Source: Candidatus Atribacteria bacterium (lineage in GTDB: Bacteria > Atribacterota > Atribacteria > Atribacterales > Atribacteraceae). From it: 13,948 bases of DNA. The DNA lies in NCBI GenBank assembly GCA_026390275.1, contig JAPLGF010000335.1, positions 1 through 13,948 of the forward strand. The letters are read 5' to 3'. The notes under the pieces were generated by a model that was not told where the DNA came from, searched no databases, and saw only the letters and a program-made list of their open reading frames with translations. Of this stretch, positions 1-5,583 are shown piece after piece. Within the stretch, counting starts at the first letter, position 1, and the number at the start of each line of letters is the position of its first letter. Position numbers and translations under genes: made by a program.

Positions 1-273
1 CGATTGAGAAGATGGAAGCAGATCAAGGAGGAGATGAAACCGGAGGCGGGAGGCGGAAAGGGGTGACCATCGGTTGCGATTGAGGACCCGGTGAAAGTTG
101 GTGAAATGGGGTTCATGCTTGAGTCCCATGGTACGCAGTACGGCGGTGACCGTCCTTTTTCCCCGGCAGAGGATGGCGCCAATGAGTAAAATCTGAACAT
201 CCCCCCAGGTGGGAGTGGTAAAAAGATGGCGAAAAGAACTCAAGACAGTTTCCATCCCTTCTGATAGAATCAT
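1..273 (-). mobile_element. DDE transposase, N-terminal part (runs off left edge)
   Basis: On the minus strand an open frame starts at ATG 273-271 and continues for 91 codons to the window edge without a stop. It is preceded by a good ribosome site (GGGAGG, 8 nt upstream). The protein begins MILSEGMETVLSSF and contains LLIGAILCRGKRTVTAVL, then GLKHEPHFTNFHRVLNRNRW. I recognise this as the conserved N-terminal block of a large group of DDE-superfamily transposases often labelled IS701-like or DDE_5. The catalytic core would lie beyond the window, so intactness cannot be judged. The element faces left, away from the cassette array, and its upstream terminus should lie between 274 and about 380. 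Insertion here may have removed the beginning of the array. The family label comes from memory of the motif; transposase identity is fairly sure, the exact IS family less so. Confidence 0.8.
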
Positions 274-340
274 TATGGTAGCCTCCCGGTCCTTTGTTGG
301 AGACGTTTGTCTCGTAGACACCACAAATGTAACCGGGTCA

Positions 341-378
341 GGCCACCTTTTCAAGTGGAAACCCTCAATGAAATGGCC
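341..378. repeat. Imperfect inverted repeat, possible IS terminus
   Basis: GGCCACCTTTTCA (341-353) and TGAAATGGCC (369-378) form an imperfect inverted repeat just upstream of the transposase gene. It could be the end of the insertion sequence, or of a second one. No target-site duplication can be checked because the other end is outside the window. Confidence 0.3.
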
Positions 379-407
379 AAAGTCGAATAATAGAAGAAGA
401 TAATCAA

Positions 408-608
408 TTGAAGGCGAAACATACTAAATCGATCAAGGAAAAAGCGAAATTTGAGATAAAGATTTCGGAACTTAAAATACAAAATGAAACCTACAAGAGG
501 AGGATTTCTGCACTTCAAAAGGCATTCAATAAATCCAAATCTGAGGCAGGGGATATCATTCTTCAGATAAAATTTCCTAAACCTTCATCACATCAAAGTG
601 AAAAATGA
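408..608 (+). CDS. Small Lys/Glu-rich coiled-coil protein, probable cassette gene
   Basis: The frame is open from 372 to the TGA at 606-608. The only start-like codon is TTG at 408, giving 66 residues. No ATG lies in frame and no clear ribosome site precedes it, so the true start may have been lost when the neighbouring insertion sequence arrived. The sequence is strongly charged and heptad-like (KSIKEKAKFEIKISELKIQ), as expected for an alpha-helical coiled coil. I recognise no family. The stop codon touches the left box of an attC-like site at 608, the usual arrangement for the last codon of an integron cassette gene; this is the main reason to take it seriously. It could also be a 5'-truncated remnant. 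Confidence 0.35.
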   Translation: MKAKHTKSIKEKAKFEIKISELKIQNETYKRRISALQKAFNKSKSEAGDIILQIKFPKPSSHQSEK

Positions 609-690
609 CATAACAATCCACTCAAGCCGACCGTGGATAGCCCTGCCGTTTATGATCGGAGTAGACGGCGGCTTAGTTTTGGCGTTAAGT
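608..690 (+). repeat. attC-like recombination site A (83 bp)
   Basis: Left core box ACATAAC (608-614). Inner box CTCAAGCCGACC (621-632) faces GGCGGCTTAG (667-676): the reverse complement of the first, GGTCGGCTTGAG, matches the second apart from two extra unpaired bases, the signature of extrahelical bases in attC. The right core box GTTAAGT (684-690) fits the GTTRRRY consensus exactly. Length is in the usual attC range. It sits between the stop of the coiled-coil gene and the start of the secreted-protein gene. Confidence 0.8.
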
Positions 691-740
691 CTTTCATCTT
701 ATATGGTGCAACAAAAATACATAAAGAAAGGAGACAAGAG

Positions 741-1661
741 ATGTTTACCCGACGGAAAATATTAAAAGAATCCACGATCATGTTGGGAGTTTTAGTTCTT
801 CTCGCTTGTACTTCAATGGCATTGGCGGGGAGTCAATCTTATGGTATCGTTGATAGAGCACGTGGTTATAGTGCTGACTATGCTTTTTTGACGGGAGCTG
901 CCACCATCACAATTCCTCTAGAAGATATCCCTTACATTACGAGAGTAGTCATACAGGCAAAAGATCCGTGGAAACCTGGATGGATCATACTCTATGATGG
1001 ACGAGCTTCCACAACAATCGATGTCAGCTACGCTGGGGTACCCTTACAGCTCGAATTATTTTGGAGGGGTACTCTGCCGAACGGTCATGGTCGTATTACT
1101 TGGGCAGATAAACCTGGCAGACCAGGTGAACCTCCACCTCCGCCCGCCGATCATGGCAAGCTTCCTTTCTTTGAAGACTTCTCAGTTGGATTCGGTAATT
1201 GGAGGATTTCAGAAATCAAACCAGAAATCGCAAGCGGATATTTAATGTGGCATACTGGAAACTTCTTGTCCGCTTCACTAGATTTTGATTTACTAATGGA
1301 AGATATCGTAATAGAATTTGATGGTTGGGCCGAAACCAATGGAATTAACGTTTTCTTATGGAATAGCTCACAGCAGGGTTACACAATAATTTTCGGAGGC
1401 TGGTACAACACACAGTCAGGCTCGGACATAGGCGGTAGTGCACAAAACAGACAACTGGTGCAAGGGTCGGTGTGGCAGAAGGGTAAGTGGCATCATTACA
1501 AGATAGTGCGGCGGGGTGACCTACTATCCGCTACTTGTGATGACCGACAAATATTCGCACGGACAAGTATGAATCGCTTCACGGATTCCGGCAGATTGAG
1601 ATTTAATTCCTATAACGCCAAGATCGGCATTGATAATGTTAGGATTTATAGATCTTTTTAA
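741..1661 (+). CDS. Secreted two-domain beta-rich protein with concanavalin A-like C-terminal domain
   Basis: The start is ATG 741 because AAAGGAG lies just upstream and residues 1-29 form a clear export signal (MFTRRKILKE, then a hydrophobic stretch ending SMALA). A longer reading from GTG 633 would run through the attC site and put the signal 36 residues in. Cleavage after ALA is likely; LLAC around Cys23 leaves a lipoprotein as an alternative. The mature 306-residue precursor has an N-terminal beta-rich region (about 31-123), a proline linker (PGEPPPPP, 129-136), and a C-terminal domain (about 142-306) opening FFEDFSVGFGNW and closing IGIDNVRIYRSF. That start-to-finish pattern is typical of LamG or DUF1080-like concanavalin A-type jelly rolls, which bind or cut polysaccharide. 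No catalytic residues can be assigned. It is the single gene of a cassette running from GTTAAGT at 684 to the degenerate site at 1656. Confidence 0.75.
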   Translation: MFTRRKILKESTIMLGVLVLLACTSMALAGSQSYGIVDRARGYSADYAFLTGAATITIPLEDIPYITRVVIQAKDPWKPGWIILYDGRASTTIDVSYAGVPLQLELFWRGTLPNGHGRITWADKPGRPGEPPPPPADHGKLPFFEDFSVGFGNWRISEIKPEIASGYLMWHTGNFLSASLDFDLLMEDIVIEFDGWAETNGINVFLWNSSQQGYTIIFGGWYNTQSGSDIGGSAQNRQLVQGSVWQKGKWHHYKIVRRGDLLSATCDDRQIFARTSMNRFTDSGRLRFNSYNAKIGIDNVRIYRSF

Positions 1662-1703
1662 CTTGGCCCAGACGAACCTTCAACACGTCTGAAGTAGTTT
1701 AAG
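1656..1703 (+). repeat. Degenerate attC-like site B
   Basis: The stop codon of the secreted protein lies inside TTTTAAC (1656-1662), a left-core-like box whose TTAAC half complements the GTTAA of this cassette's own start at 684. CAGACG (1669-1674) and CGTCTG (1686-1691) form a 6-bp stem, and GTTTAAG (1697-1703) stands at the right-box position. The boxes depart from consensus and the site is short, so it may be decayed. A simple hairpin is the alternative; no T-run follows, so it is not a good terminator. Confidence 0.4.
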
Positions 1704-1707
1704 CTTA

Positions 1708-1776
1708 AAGTTATCAAGTTATCAAGTTATCGGTGCCTGGCAAGTTATCGGTGCCTGGCACCAAGTTATCAAGTTA
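1708..1776. repeat. Tandem AAGTTATC units with REP-like palindrome GGTGCCTGGCACC
   Basis: AAGTTATC occurs at 1708, 1716, 1724, 1742 and 1763, with a partial copy at 1771. GGTGCCTGGC follows the copies at 1724 and 1742, making an exact 18-bp tandem duplication (1724-1741 and 1742-1759). The second ends as GGTGCCTGGCACC (1750-1762), a palindrome around a central T. The same GGTGCCTGGCA recurs at 5746. This looks like a REP-type small repeat, of the kind often spread by Y1/RAYT transposases. Confidence 0.75.
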
Positions 1777-2033
1777 CGACAGGGAGTTTCGGTCCACGCT
1801 TTGCCCGTATGGTGCTGCTCAGATCAGGACACTCATGCGGCCGAGCGATGCAACAAATGTGGCCGAAGCGTCACACGTGACTGTTCGATCCGAGAGGTAT
1901 TGGACTCGCACCGCTTGGCCGTCTGACGACAACACAGGCTTATACGGTGGATTTCGCCAGCAAACCACCCTCAGATGTCACATACGAGAAGCAATACAAG
2001 TTTTACGTTCGAGCTGACAATGGAGAAGATGAA
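1777..2033. other. Non-coding or decayed stretch before the TPR-like gene
   Basis: No convincing gene, attC site or promoter is visible. The frame of the following gene stays open upstream to 1881, but that stretch has no ribosome site and no recognisable protein pattern. The start box expected for the following cassette (GTTCGGC, complement of its end box) is absent; GTTCGAG at 2007 is only a 5 of 7 match. Confidence 0.4.
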
Positions 2034-2327
2034 ATGAGTAACACGTATCAGGATTTCCTTGGCCAACGAGAACTCGGTGACCGCGCGATGAAACAGAGAG
2101 ACTATCGCAAGGCGGTTCAACGTTACGAGCAAGCCATCTCTGGCTACAACTCGCCCGGTCCGAAATACGATGCGGTCGTATGGGCGCTGGCTGAAGCCAA
2201 GACACATCTTGCGAAGTCAAGCGCAACCGGAAAGAAAGGCCCGGCCTTGGTCGAGGACGGAGTATTCAAGCCGTCCTCTGTGTGGGTCCGGTTGTTCACC
2301 AACGAGCAAATGCAGGAGTCGGAATGA
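2034..2327 (+). CDS. Short TPR-like protein; 5' half of a stop-interrupted gene
   Basis: Start ATG 2034 follows GGAGA about 8 nt upstream and gives 97 residues; a GTG at 1947 in the same frame is possible but lacks a ribosome site. Residues about 8-35 (GQRELGDRAMKQRDYRKAVQRYEQAI, split here as GQRELGDRAM and KQRDYRKAVQRYEQAI) match the spacing of a tetratricopeptide helix pair, a protein-interaction fold. No signal peptide or membrane segment. TGA at 2325-2327 ends it, yet the same frame then stays open to 2714 with sequence that looks like the rest of the protein. Either a nonsense mutation split one gene of about 225 residues, or two short proteins are made. It appears to be the cargo of the cassette ending at 2722-2848. 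Confidence 0.5.
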   Translation: MSNTYQDFLGQRELGDRAMKQRDYRKAVQRYEQAISGYNSPGPKYDAVVWALAEAKTHLAKSSATGKKGPALVEDGVFKPSSVWVRLFTNEQMQESE

Positions 2328-2714
2328 AGTGACTTGGCGAGTCGTGTGCTCCGATCCTATGTTGACTCAGACGACCGACTGTGTTCGATAATGTTCTCCG
2401 TGGACGACGTAGTAATTCAGAAATCCTGGGAGTTCGTACCTCACGACGGTTCGGGTTTTCTCCATGTCGCTATGAGAACCGCCGCCAACTGGATGGAGGC
2501 GCGTCGTCAAACCGAGCAAACGCGATGGTGTACCACGTTTGTAAAAGAAGGCACTCTTGCAGCGAAAGTGGGATCGTTGCCAGTGCAGATGGCGATCTTC
2601 GTCGTGATCTTCGGCAGTGAAGAACTTTCCAGCGCGGCCAAGGCCCCGTCCAAGCAGACGGACATGTTGCCACCAGCAGTAGACCGGAAGAAATGGTGGC
2701 AGTTCTGGAAATAA
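2328..2714 (+). pseudogene. 3' half of the stop-interrupted TPR-like gene
   Basis: This stretch continues exactly in the frame of the preceding gene after its TGA, with 128 codons before TAA at 2712-2714. A TTG at 2334 could restart translation but no ribosome site precedes it. It reads like a globular domain with a mixed hydrophobic pattern (LCSIMFSVDDVVIQKSWEF, VQMAIFVVIFGSEEL), a proline-containing linker, and an aromatic-basic tail RKKWWQFWK. I recognise no family. The tail motif is echoed in the downstream spacer (RRFWLFWR, around 2770). Reading-frame continuity and the lack of a start favour a broken gene; an independent small gene started at TTG 2334 is the alternative. Confidence 0.5.
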
Positions 2715-2721
2715 ATTGGTC

Positions 2722-2848
2722 GCCGAACAACCGCTTGTAGCCGACGTTGCTACCGCTCCGCCCCAGCGAAGGTTCTGGTTATTCTGGCGAGTCTTGCCCG
2801 CGAAGGAGTCTTCGATACCCACAATGCGGCTGAAGCGAAACGTTGGGC
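2722..2848 (+). repeat. attC-like recombination site C (127 bp)
   Basis: Left core box GCCGAAC (2722-2728); inner box CGCTTGTAGCCG (2732-2743) faces CGGCTGAAGCG (2827-2837). The reverse complement of the first is CGGCTACAAGCG, matching the second except for one extra base and one mismatch, as in an attC arm with an extrahelical base. Right core box GTTGGGC (2842-2848) fits GTTRRRY. The length is near that of the long attC sites of Vibrio superintegrons. The following gene starts 25 nt after the box. Confidence 0.75.
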
Positions 2849-2873
2849 AATCGCAACAGGAGGAGAAAACAGC

Positions 2874-3500
2874 ATGGACAAAACAGGGGCTTTTGCCATA
2901 GGTGCGCTATGTTTCCTCATCGCGGTCGTGTTTGTCGTTCAGGCATTTTTCCCGGGCCTGATGCACGTTCAATTTCCTAAACTCCTATGGATCGCTGTAC
3001 TCATCATTGGCGGTGTTCTTGGTGTTGTCGTGAAACAGTGGCTCCAGGAACCATGGTCCATGAAACGCCTTATGCAAACCCAATCGCGACGGCCCGACAA
3101 GGCGACACTCCGAAAGAACAAGGACAAGATCGTAGCGGATCTACAAAGTCAGGACGCTAACATCAGAACTGAAGCAATGACGAGCCTCGCGGTGTTGAAG
3201 GACCTGGATTCTGTTGCCCTACTCATCCCGGGCCTGCGAGATGCTGATCGGATGGTGAGACTCCGTGCTTCGGAAGCTCTTGCATGGGTCACGGGCCAAG
3301 GCTTCGGGGAAGACGAAGGGAAGTGGACGGAATGGTGGGCGCGCAACAAGCCAGCCCAACCAGCGCCTCCACCGGACGGCGAACCCGCAGGGGGGGGGTT
3401 CGCCGTCCGGTGGAGGCATACCGTTAGCCCGCTATCTACCACCAATGGTGTCGAACAGCATGAATACTACAGTCGCAGAAAAAACGAGCAAAATAAATAG
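2874..3500 (+). CDS. Membrane-anchored HEAT-repeat protein, cassette gene
   Basis: Start ATG 2874 has AGGAGG 10 nt upstream and lies just after the GTTGGGC box, as expected of a cassette gene. Two transmembrane segments fill residues about 7-29 and 36-54. A cytoplasmic alpha-helical part follows, with a HEAT-like pair around 85-140 (ADLQSQDANIRTEAMTSLAVL; LLIPGLRDADRMVRLRASEAL). HEAT repeats bind other proteins, so a scaffold or adaptor at the membrane is likely; no enzyme motif is visible. The native domain seems to end near residue 159 (WTEWWARNK). The last 49 residues are read through the attC hairpin and beyond, and the stop at 3498-3500 lies inside the next gene (overlap of 56 nt). A lost stop or an indel in the nine-G run at 3390-3398 could explain this. 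Exact function unknown. Confidence 0.65.
   Translation: MDKTGAFAIGALCFLIAVVFVVQAFFPGLMHVQFPKLLWIAVLIIGGVLGVVVKQWLQEPWSMKRLMQTQSRRPDKATLRKNKDKIVADLQSQDANIRTEAMTSLAVLKDLDSVALLIPGLRDADRMVRLRASEALAWVTGQGFGEDEGKWTEWWARNKPAQPAPPPDGEPAGGGFAVRWRHTVSPLSTTNGVEQHEYYSRRKNEQNK
3354..3429 (+). repeat. attC-like recombination site D with perfect 22-bp hairpin
   Basis: GCCCAAC (3354-3360) is the exact complement of GTTGGGC at 2842, where this cassette begins. A perfect 22-bp inverted repeat follows: 3365-3386 pairs with 3396-3417 around a 9-nt loop rich in G. The right box GTTAGCC (3423-3429) differs from GTTRRRY at one position but is the exact complement of the end box of the next cassette at 4795. Unlike the other sites, the stem has no extrahelical base. 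Confidence 0.7.
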
Positions 3501-4800
3501 AGTCTTGCGCATTCTTGACTGTCTTGCTTTTGCCGCCTTGACCATTTGCCTGGGGATAATTGTTATTTCGTCCAGTAGGGCGAATATTCAGACCGACTCG
3601 ATTGACTACTACGCTATTGTGCAAAGGCTTACTCAAAATAGCGGCAATCCAATCGTTAGGAATCTGCATTTTGTTGAACAGCGTTCACCTGGCTATCCTA
3701 TTGTTTCGCTGATACCTTACTATCTGATTTCGTCTTTATTAGAACCGTTTGTGCAAACAGAAAAGATCGTTACTTCTTCTGATCTTGCACAAGTCTCTCC
3801 TACTACAAGCTCCCCAACGGAGAGAATGCTTTTGCCTGGTGAGCCTATCCTGTTCAAGGATATATTCTTTAAGAATTTCTACATTGAGACACAGGATAGT
3901 TGGTTTGAGTGGAAGATTATTGCCTCTATGCTTTTTACGGGCTATGCGCTTTTGTTTATCGGTTTGATTTTCGCTGTGAAATCTCTGGCACTGGAAAACA
4001 AGTCCTTTTTGGGCGCAAGCCTCGCCCCACTGGTTACAATAACTTCTGTCGTTTTTATGCACAACATCGTCAACACGCCTGCCTACGCCACACTAACCGC
4101 CGTTGGCGTCAGTTGTTTATTCGGTTACTTTTTTGTGAAGGGCTCTCTAGAAAGAAAGTTTGCGCCACAGTTCTTGTCGGGTCTGTTTGTAGGGCTTTTG
4201 GTGCTAACTCGCTTCGAAACTATTGTTATCGCTACGGTCGTACTCGTTTCGCTCGTTGTCATTAGGGAATTTGGATTTTTGAAAAACTATGTTCTGGGTG
4301 CTTTGGTGCCTACTATTATTCTGTTGTTATACAATCTTTCACAGTTCGGCAATCTGTTTCATTTGGGACTATTCAAGGGAGACATCAACCTGATTTCTCT
4401 TGATTTGGGCTACATATACGCTAACCTTTTCAACCCGCAGTCTGGGATTCTATTTTGGTCCACGCTTGCATCGCTCGGCATCATCGGTCTTTTTCTGGAC
4501 GATAAGCGACACACCAAAATACTAGGCATCAGTTCATTAGCCTTGATTGCCTTAGTTCTTGTAAGAGTGCCTATCATGTATAACTGTGTTGGGGAAGGCA
4601 CAAGACTCATTGGCGGATTGCCCATCACCTGTCCGAATAACATGGCGGAGATGGTAACTCTTATTCGTTTTGACGCTAATCGGTACATAATAGTTTTGAT
4701 TCCTTTTTCAATTCTAGGACTTCGGACGTTGGTTGTGTCAACACCTACACTCTGGCAGGGAATACAACAAGCACTCACCAAGAAACACAAAGCGGGCTAA
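3445..4800 (+). CDS. GT-C-like integral membrane glycosyltransferase, cassette gene
   Basis: About 451 residues from ATG 3445, with ATG 3460 also possible; neither has a strong ribosome site. The frame is open further upstream, but that part is the attC hairpin. Roughly ten hydrophobic spans are visible, beginning near residue 26. The first extracytoplasmic loop carries TDSIDYYAIVQ (residues 50-60) and EQRSPGYPIVS (78-88). An acidic pair in that loop followed by a hydrophobic multi-pass body is the hallmark of GT-C glycosyltransferases (ArnT/PMT/GT39-like), which move sugars from polyprenyl-phosphate carriers at the outer face of the membrane. The C-terminus is basic (TKKHKAG). Acceptor and sugar cannot be inferred. 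It is bounded by GTTAGCCCGC (3423-3432) and GCGGGCTAAC (4792-4801), a perfect complementary pair, and the stop codon lies in the latter. A polymer ligase or other membrane protein is the alternative. Confidence 0.65.
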   Translation: MVSNSMNTTVAEKTSKINRVLRILDCLAFAALTICLGIIVISSSRANIQTDSIDYYAIVQRLTQNSGNPIVRNLHFVEQRSPGYPIVSLIPYYLISSLLEPFVQTEKIVTSSDLAQVSPTTSSPTERMLLPGEPILFKDIFFKNFYIETQDSWFEWKIIASMLFTGYALLFIGLIFAVKSLALENKSFLGASLAPLVTITSVVFMHNIVNTPAYATLTAVGVSCLFGYFFVKGSLERKFAPQFLSGLFVGLLVLTRFETIVIATVVLVSLVVIREFGFLKNYVLGALVPTIILLLYNLSQFGNLFHLGLFKGDINLISLDLGYIYANLFNPQSGILFWSTLASLGIIGLFLDDKRHTKILGISSLALIALVLVRVPIMYNCVGEGTRLIGGLPITCPNNMAEMVTLIRFDANRYIIVLIPFSILGLRTLVVSTPTLWQGIQQALTKKHKAG

Positions 4801-4822
4801 CACGGGCGTGCAGCCGTTCTCC
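4795..4822 (+). repeat. Truncated attC-like site E
   Basis: GGCTAAC (4795-4801) is a left core box, exactly complementary to the start box of the preceding cassette. Only 14 bases later comes GTTCTCC (4816-4822), which complements the end box of the next cassette (GGATAAC, 5478) at 6 of 7 positions. No inner hairpin lies between, so the central part of the site seems to have been deleted. Confidence 0.45.
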
Positions 4823-4899
4823 GACAATAGAAAGACTACTTGTGCAGCCATACGATGCCAGCTATGATATTACAAGATTACTATCGATGGAGGCTAGGT

Positions 4900-5106
4900 A
4901 TGGAAACGGTTAAGATTTCCCCAAAGTTCCAAGTTGTGATTCCTAAGAAACTTCGAGATGCCTTGAAGCTGTCGCCAGGGCAAAAGGTTCAAATGGTCAT
5001 CTATGGCAACAGAATCGAGATGATCCCTCTAAGAAAACTTTCGGAAATGAGAGGCTTTCTAAAAGGAATCGATACCACAGTAGAAAGAGAACCTGATAGA
5101 TTATGA
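4900..5106 (+). CDS. vapB: AbrB/MazE-type antitoxin (VapB-like)
   Basis: Start ATG 4900 has GGAGG 6 nt upstream, giving 68 residues; in-frame ATGs further upstream lack ribosome sites. METVKISPKFQVVIPKKLRD is the standard opening of SpoVT/AbrB swapped-hairpin DNA-binding domains, followed by LKLSPGQKVQMVIYGNRIEMIP, which completes the fold. The C-terminal tail (about 48-68: LRGFL-like MRGFLKGIDTT and acidic end) would wrap the toxin. Its stop overlaps the toxin start by ATGA (5103-5106), so the two proteins are translationally coupled. In this family antitoxin and complex bind the operon's own promoter, so autoregulation is expected; no operator is identified here. The pair appears to be the cargo of an integron cassette closed by the attC site at 5478-5540. 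Symbol vapB by family and context. Confidence 0.9.
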   Translation: METVKISPKFQVVIPKKLRDALKLSPGQKVQMVIYGNRIEMIPLRKLSEMRGFLKGIDTTVEREPDRL

Positions 5107-5483
5107 ACATAATAGATTCTTCCGGCTGGCTTGAATACTTTTCGGATGGTCCCAACACCTCCTCTTTTTCCCGCCCTCTTCTAGAAACAGCAGATCTGAT
5201 TGTCCCTACCATCACCATCTATGAGGTCTTCCAGGCGGTTCTCCGCCAACGCAACGAATCCGATGCCCTTCAATCGGCAGCCCTTATGCAGCAGGGTTCT
5301 GTAATAGACCTTACGTCAAACATCTCCATCCTGGCGGCACAAATGAGTATTGAGTATCACCTGCCTATGGCTGACAGTATCATCTTAGCAACCGCACGGG
5401 CATGCGGAGCAACCATATGGACTCAAGATTCCGACTTCAAGGAAATCGATGGGGTGCAATATATTGCAAAGAAAAACGGATAA
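5103..5483 (+). CDS. vapC: PIN-domain ribonuclease toxin (VapC-like)
   Basis: A 126-residue PIN-domain protein, the usual length for VapC. The metal-binding acidic residues are all present: Asp5 (NIIDSSGWLEYF), Glu41 (TIYEVFQ), Asp91 (PMADSIILATA) and Asp109/Asp111 (TQDSDF). VapC toxins are magnesium-dependent endoribonucleases that cut tRNA or rRNA and halt translation until neutralised by the partner antitoxin, encoded immediately upstream with an ATGA overlap. Nothing suggests inactivation. The stop codon (TAA 5481-5483) lies in the left core box of the attC-like site at 5478. Toxin-antitoxin cassettes are well known in sedentary chromosomal integrons, where they are thought to stabilise the array. 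Confidence 0.92.
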   Translation: MNIIDSSGWLEYFSDGPNTSSFSRPLLETADLIVPTITIYEVFQAVLRQRNESDALQSAALMQQGSVIDLTSNISILAAQMSIEYHLPMADSIILATARACGATIWTQDSDFKEIDGVQYIAKKNG

Positions 5484-5540
5484 CCATGCCATGCACCGGA
5501 TCGCCGATAAATCCGACTCCCGGTGATGGCTTTGTTGGCC
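5478..5540 (+). repeat. attC-like recombination site F (63 bp) after vapC
   Basis: Left core box GGATAAC (5478-5484) contains the vapC stop. Inner boxes GCCATGCACCGG (5488-5499) and CCGGTGATGGC (5520-5530) are exact complements apart from one extra base in the left arm, the classic single extrahelical base of attC. Right core box GTTGGCC (5534-5540) matches GTTRRRY at 6 of 7 positions. The following open frame starts 43 nt later. Confidence 0.72.
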
Positions 5541-5583
5541 GCGCTAAAAGATAAAAGTTCGCGTTTAATGCAAAGGGAAGAAG

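Noticed and set aside
633..740. Upstream GTG start extending the secreted protein by 36 residues
   Set aside because: It would translate an attC-like site and place the signal peptide internally; ATG 741 has a proper ribosome site.
1669..1691. Intrinsic terminator after the secreted-protein gene
   Set aside because: The stem is only 6 bp with an 11-nt loop and no T-run follows; it fits a decayed attC better.
1708..1776. CRISPR array
   Set aside because: Units are 8 to 18 bp, without regular unique spacers, and no cas gene is present.
1733..2017. Open frame of 94 codons after the tandem repeat
   Set aside because: It starts inside the repeat, has no ribosome site, and its sequence has no protein-like pattern.
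2325..2327. TGA as selenocysteine or recoded tryptophan
   Set aside because: No SECIS-like hairpin is evident after it, and TGA ends many other genes in the window normally.
2716..2901. Open frame of 61 codons across attC-like site C
   Set aside because: It has no ribosome site and lies almost wholly in the recombination site; kept only as an observation on its aromatic motif.
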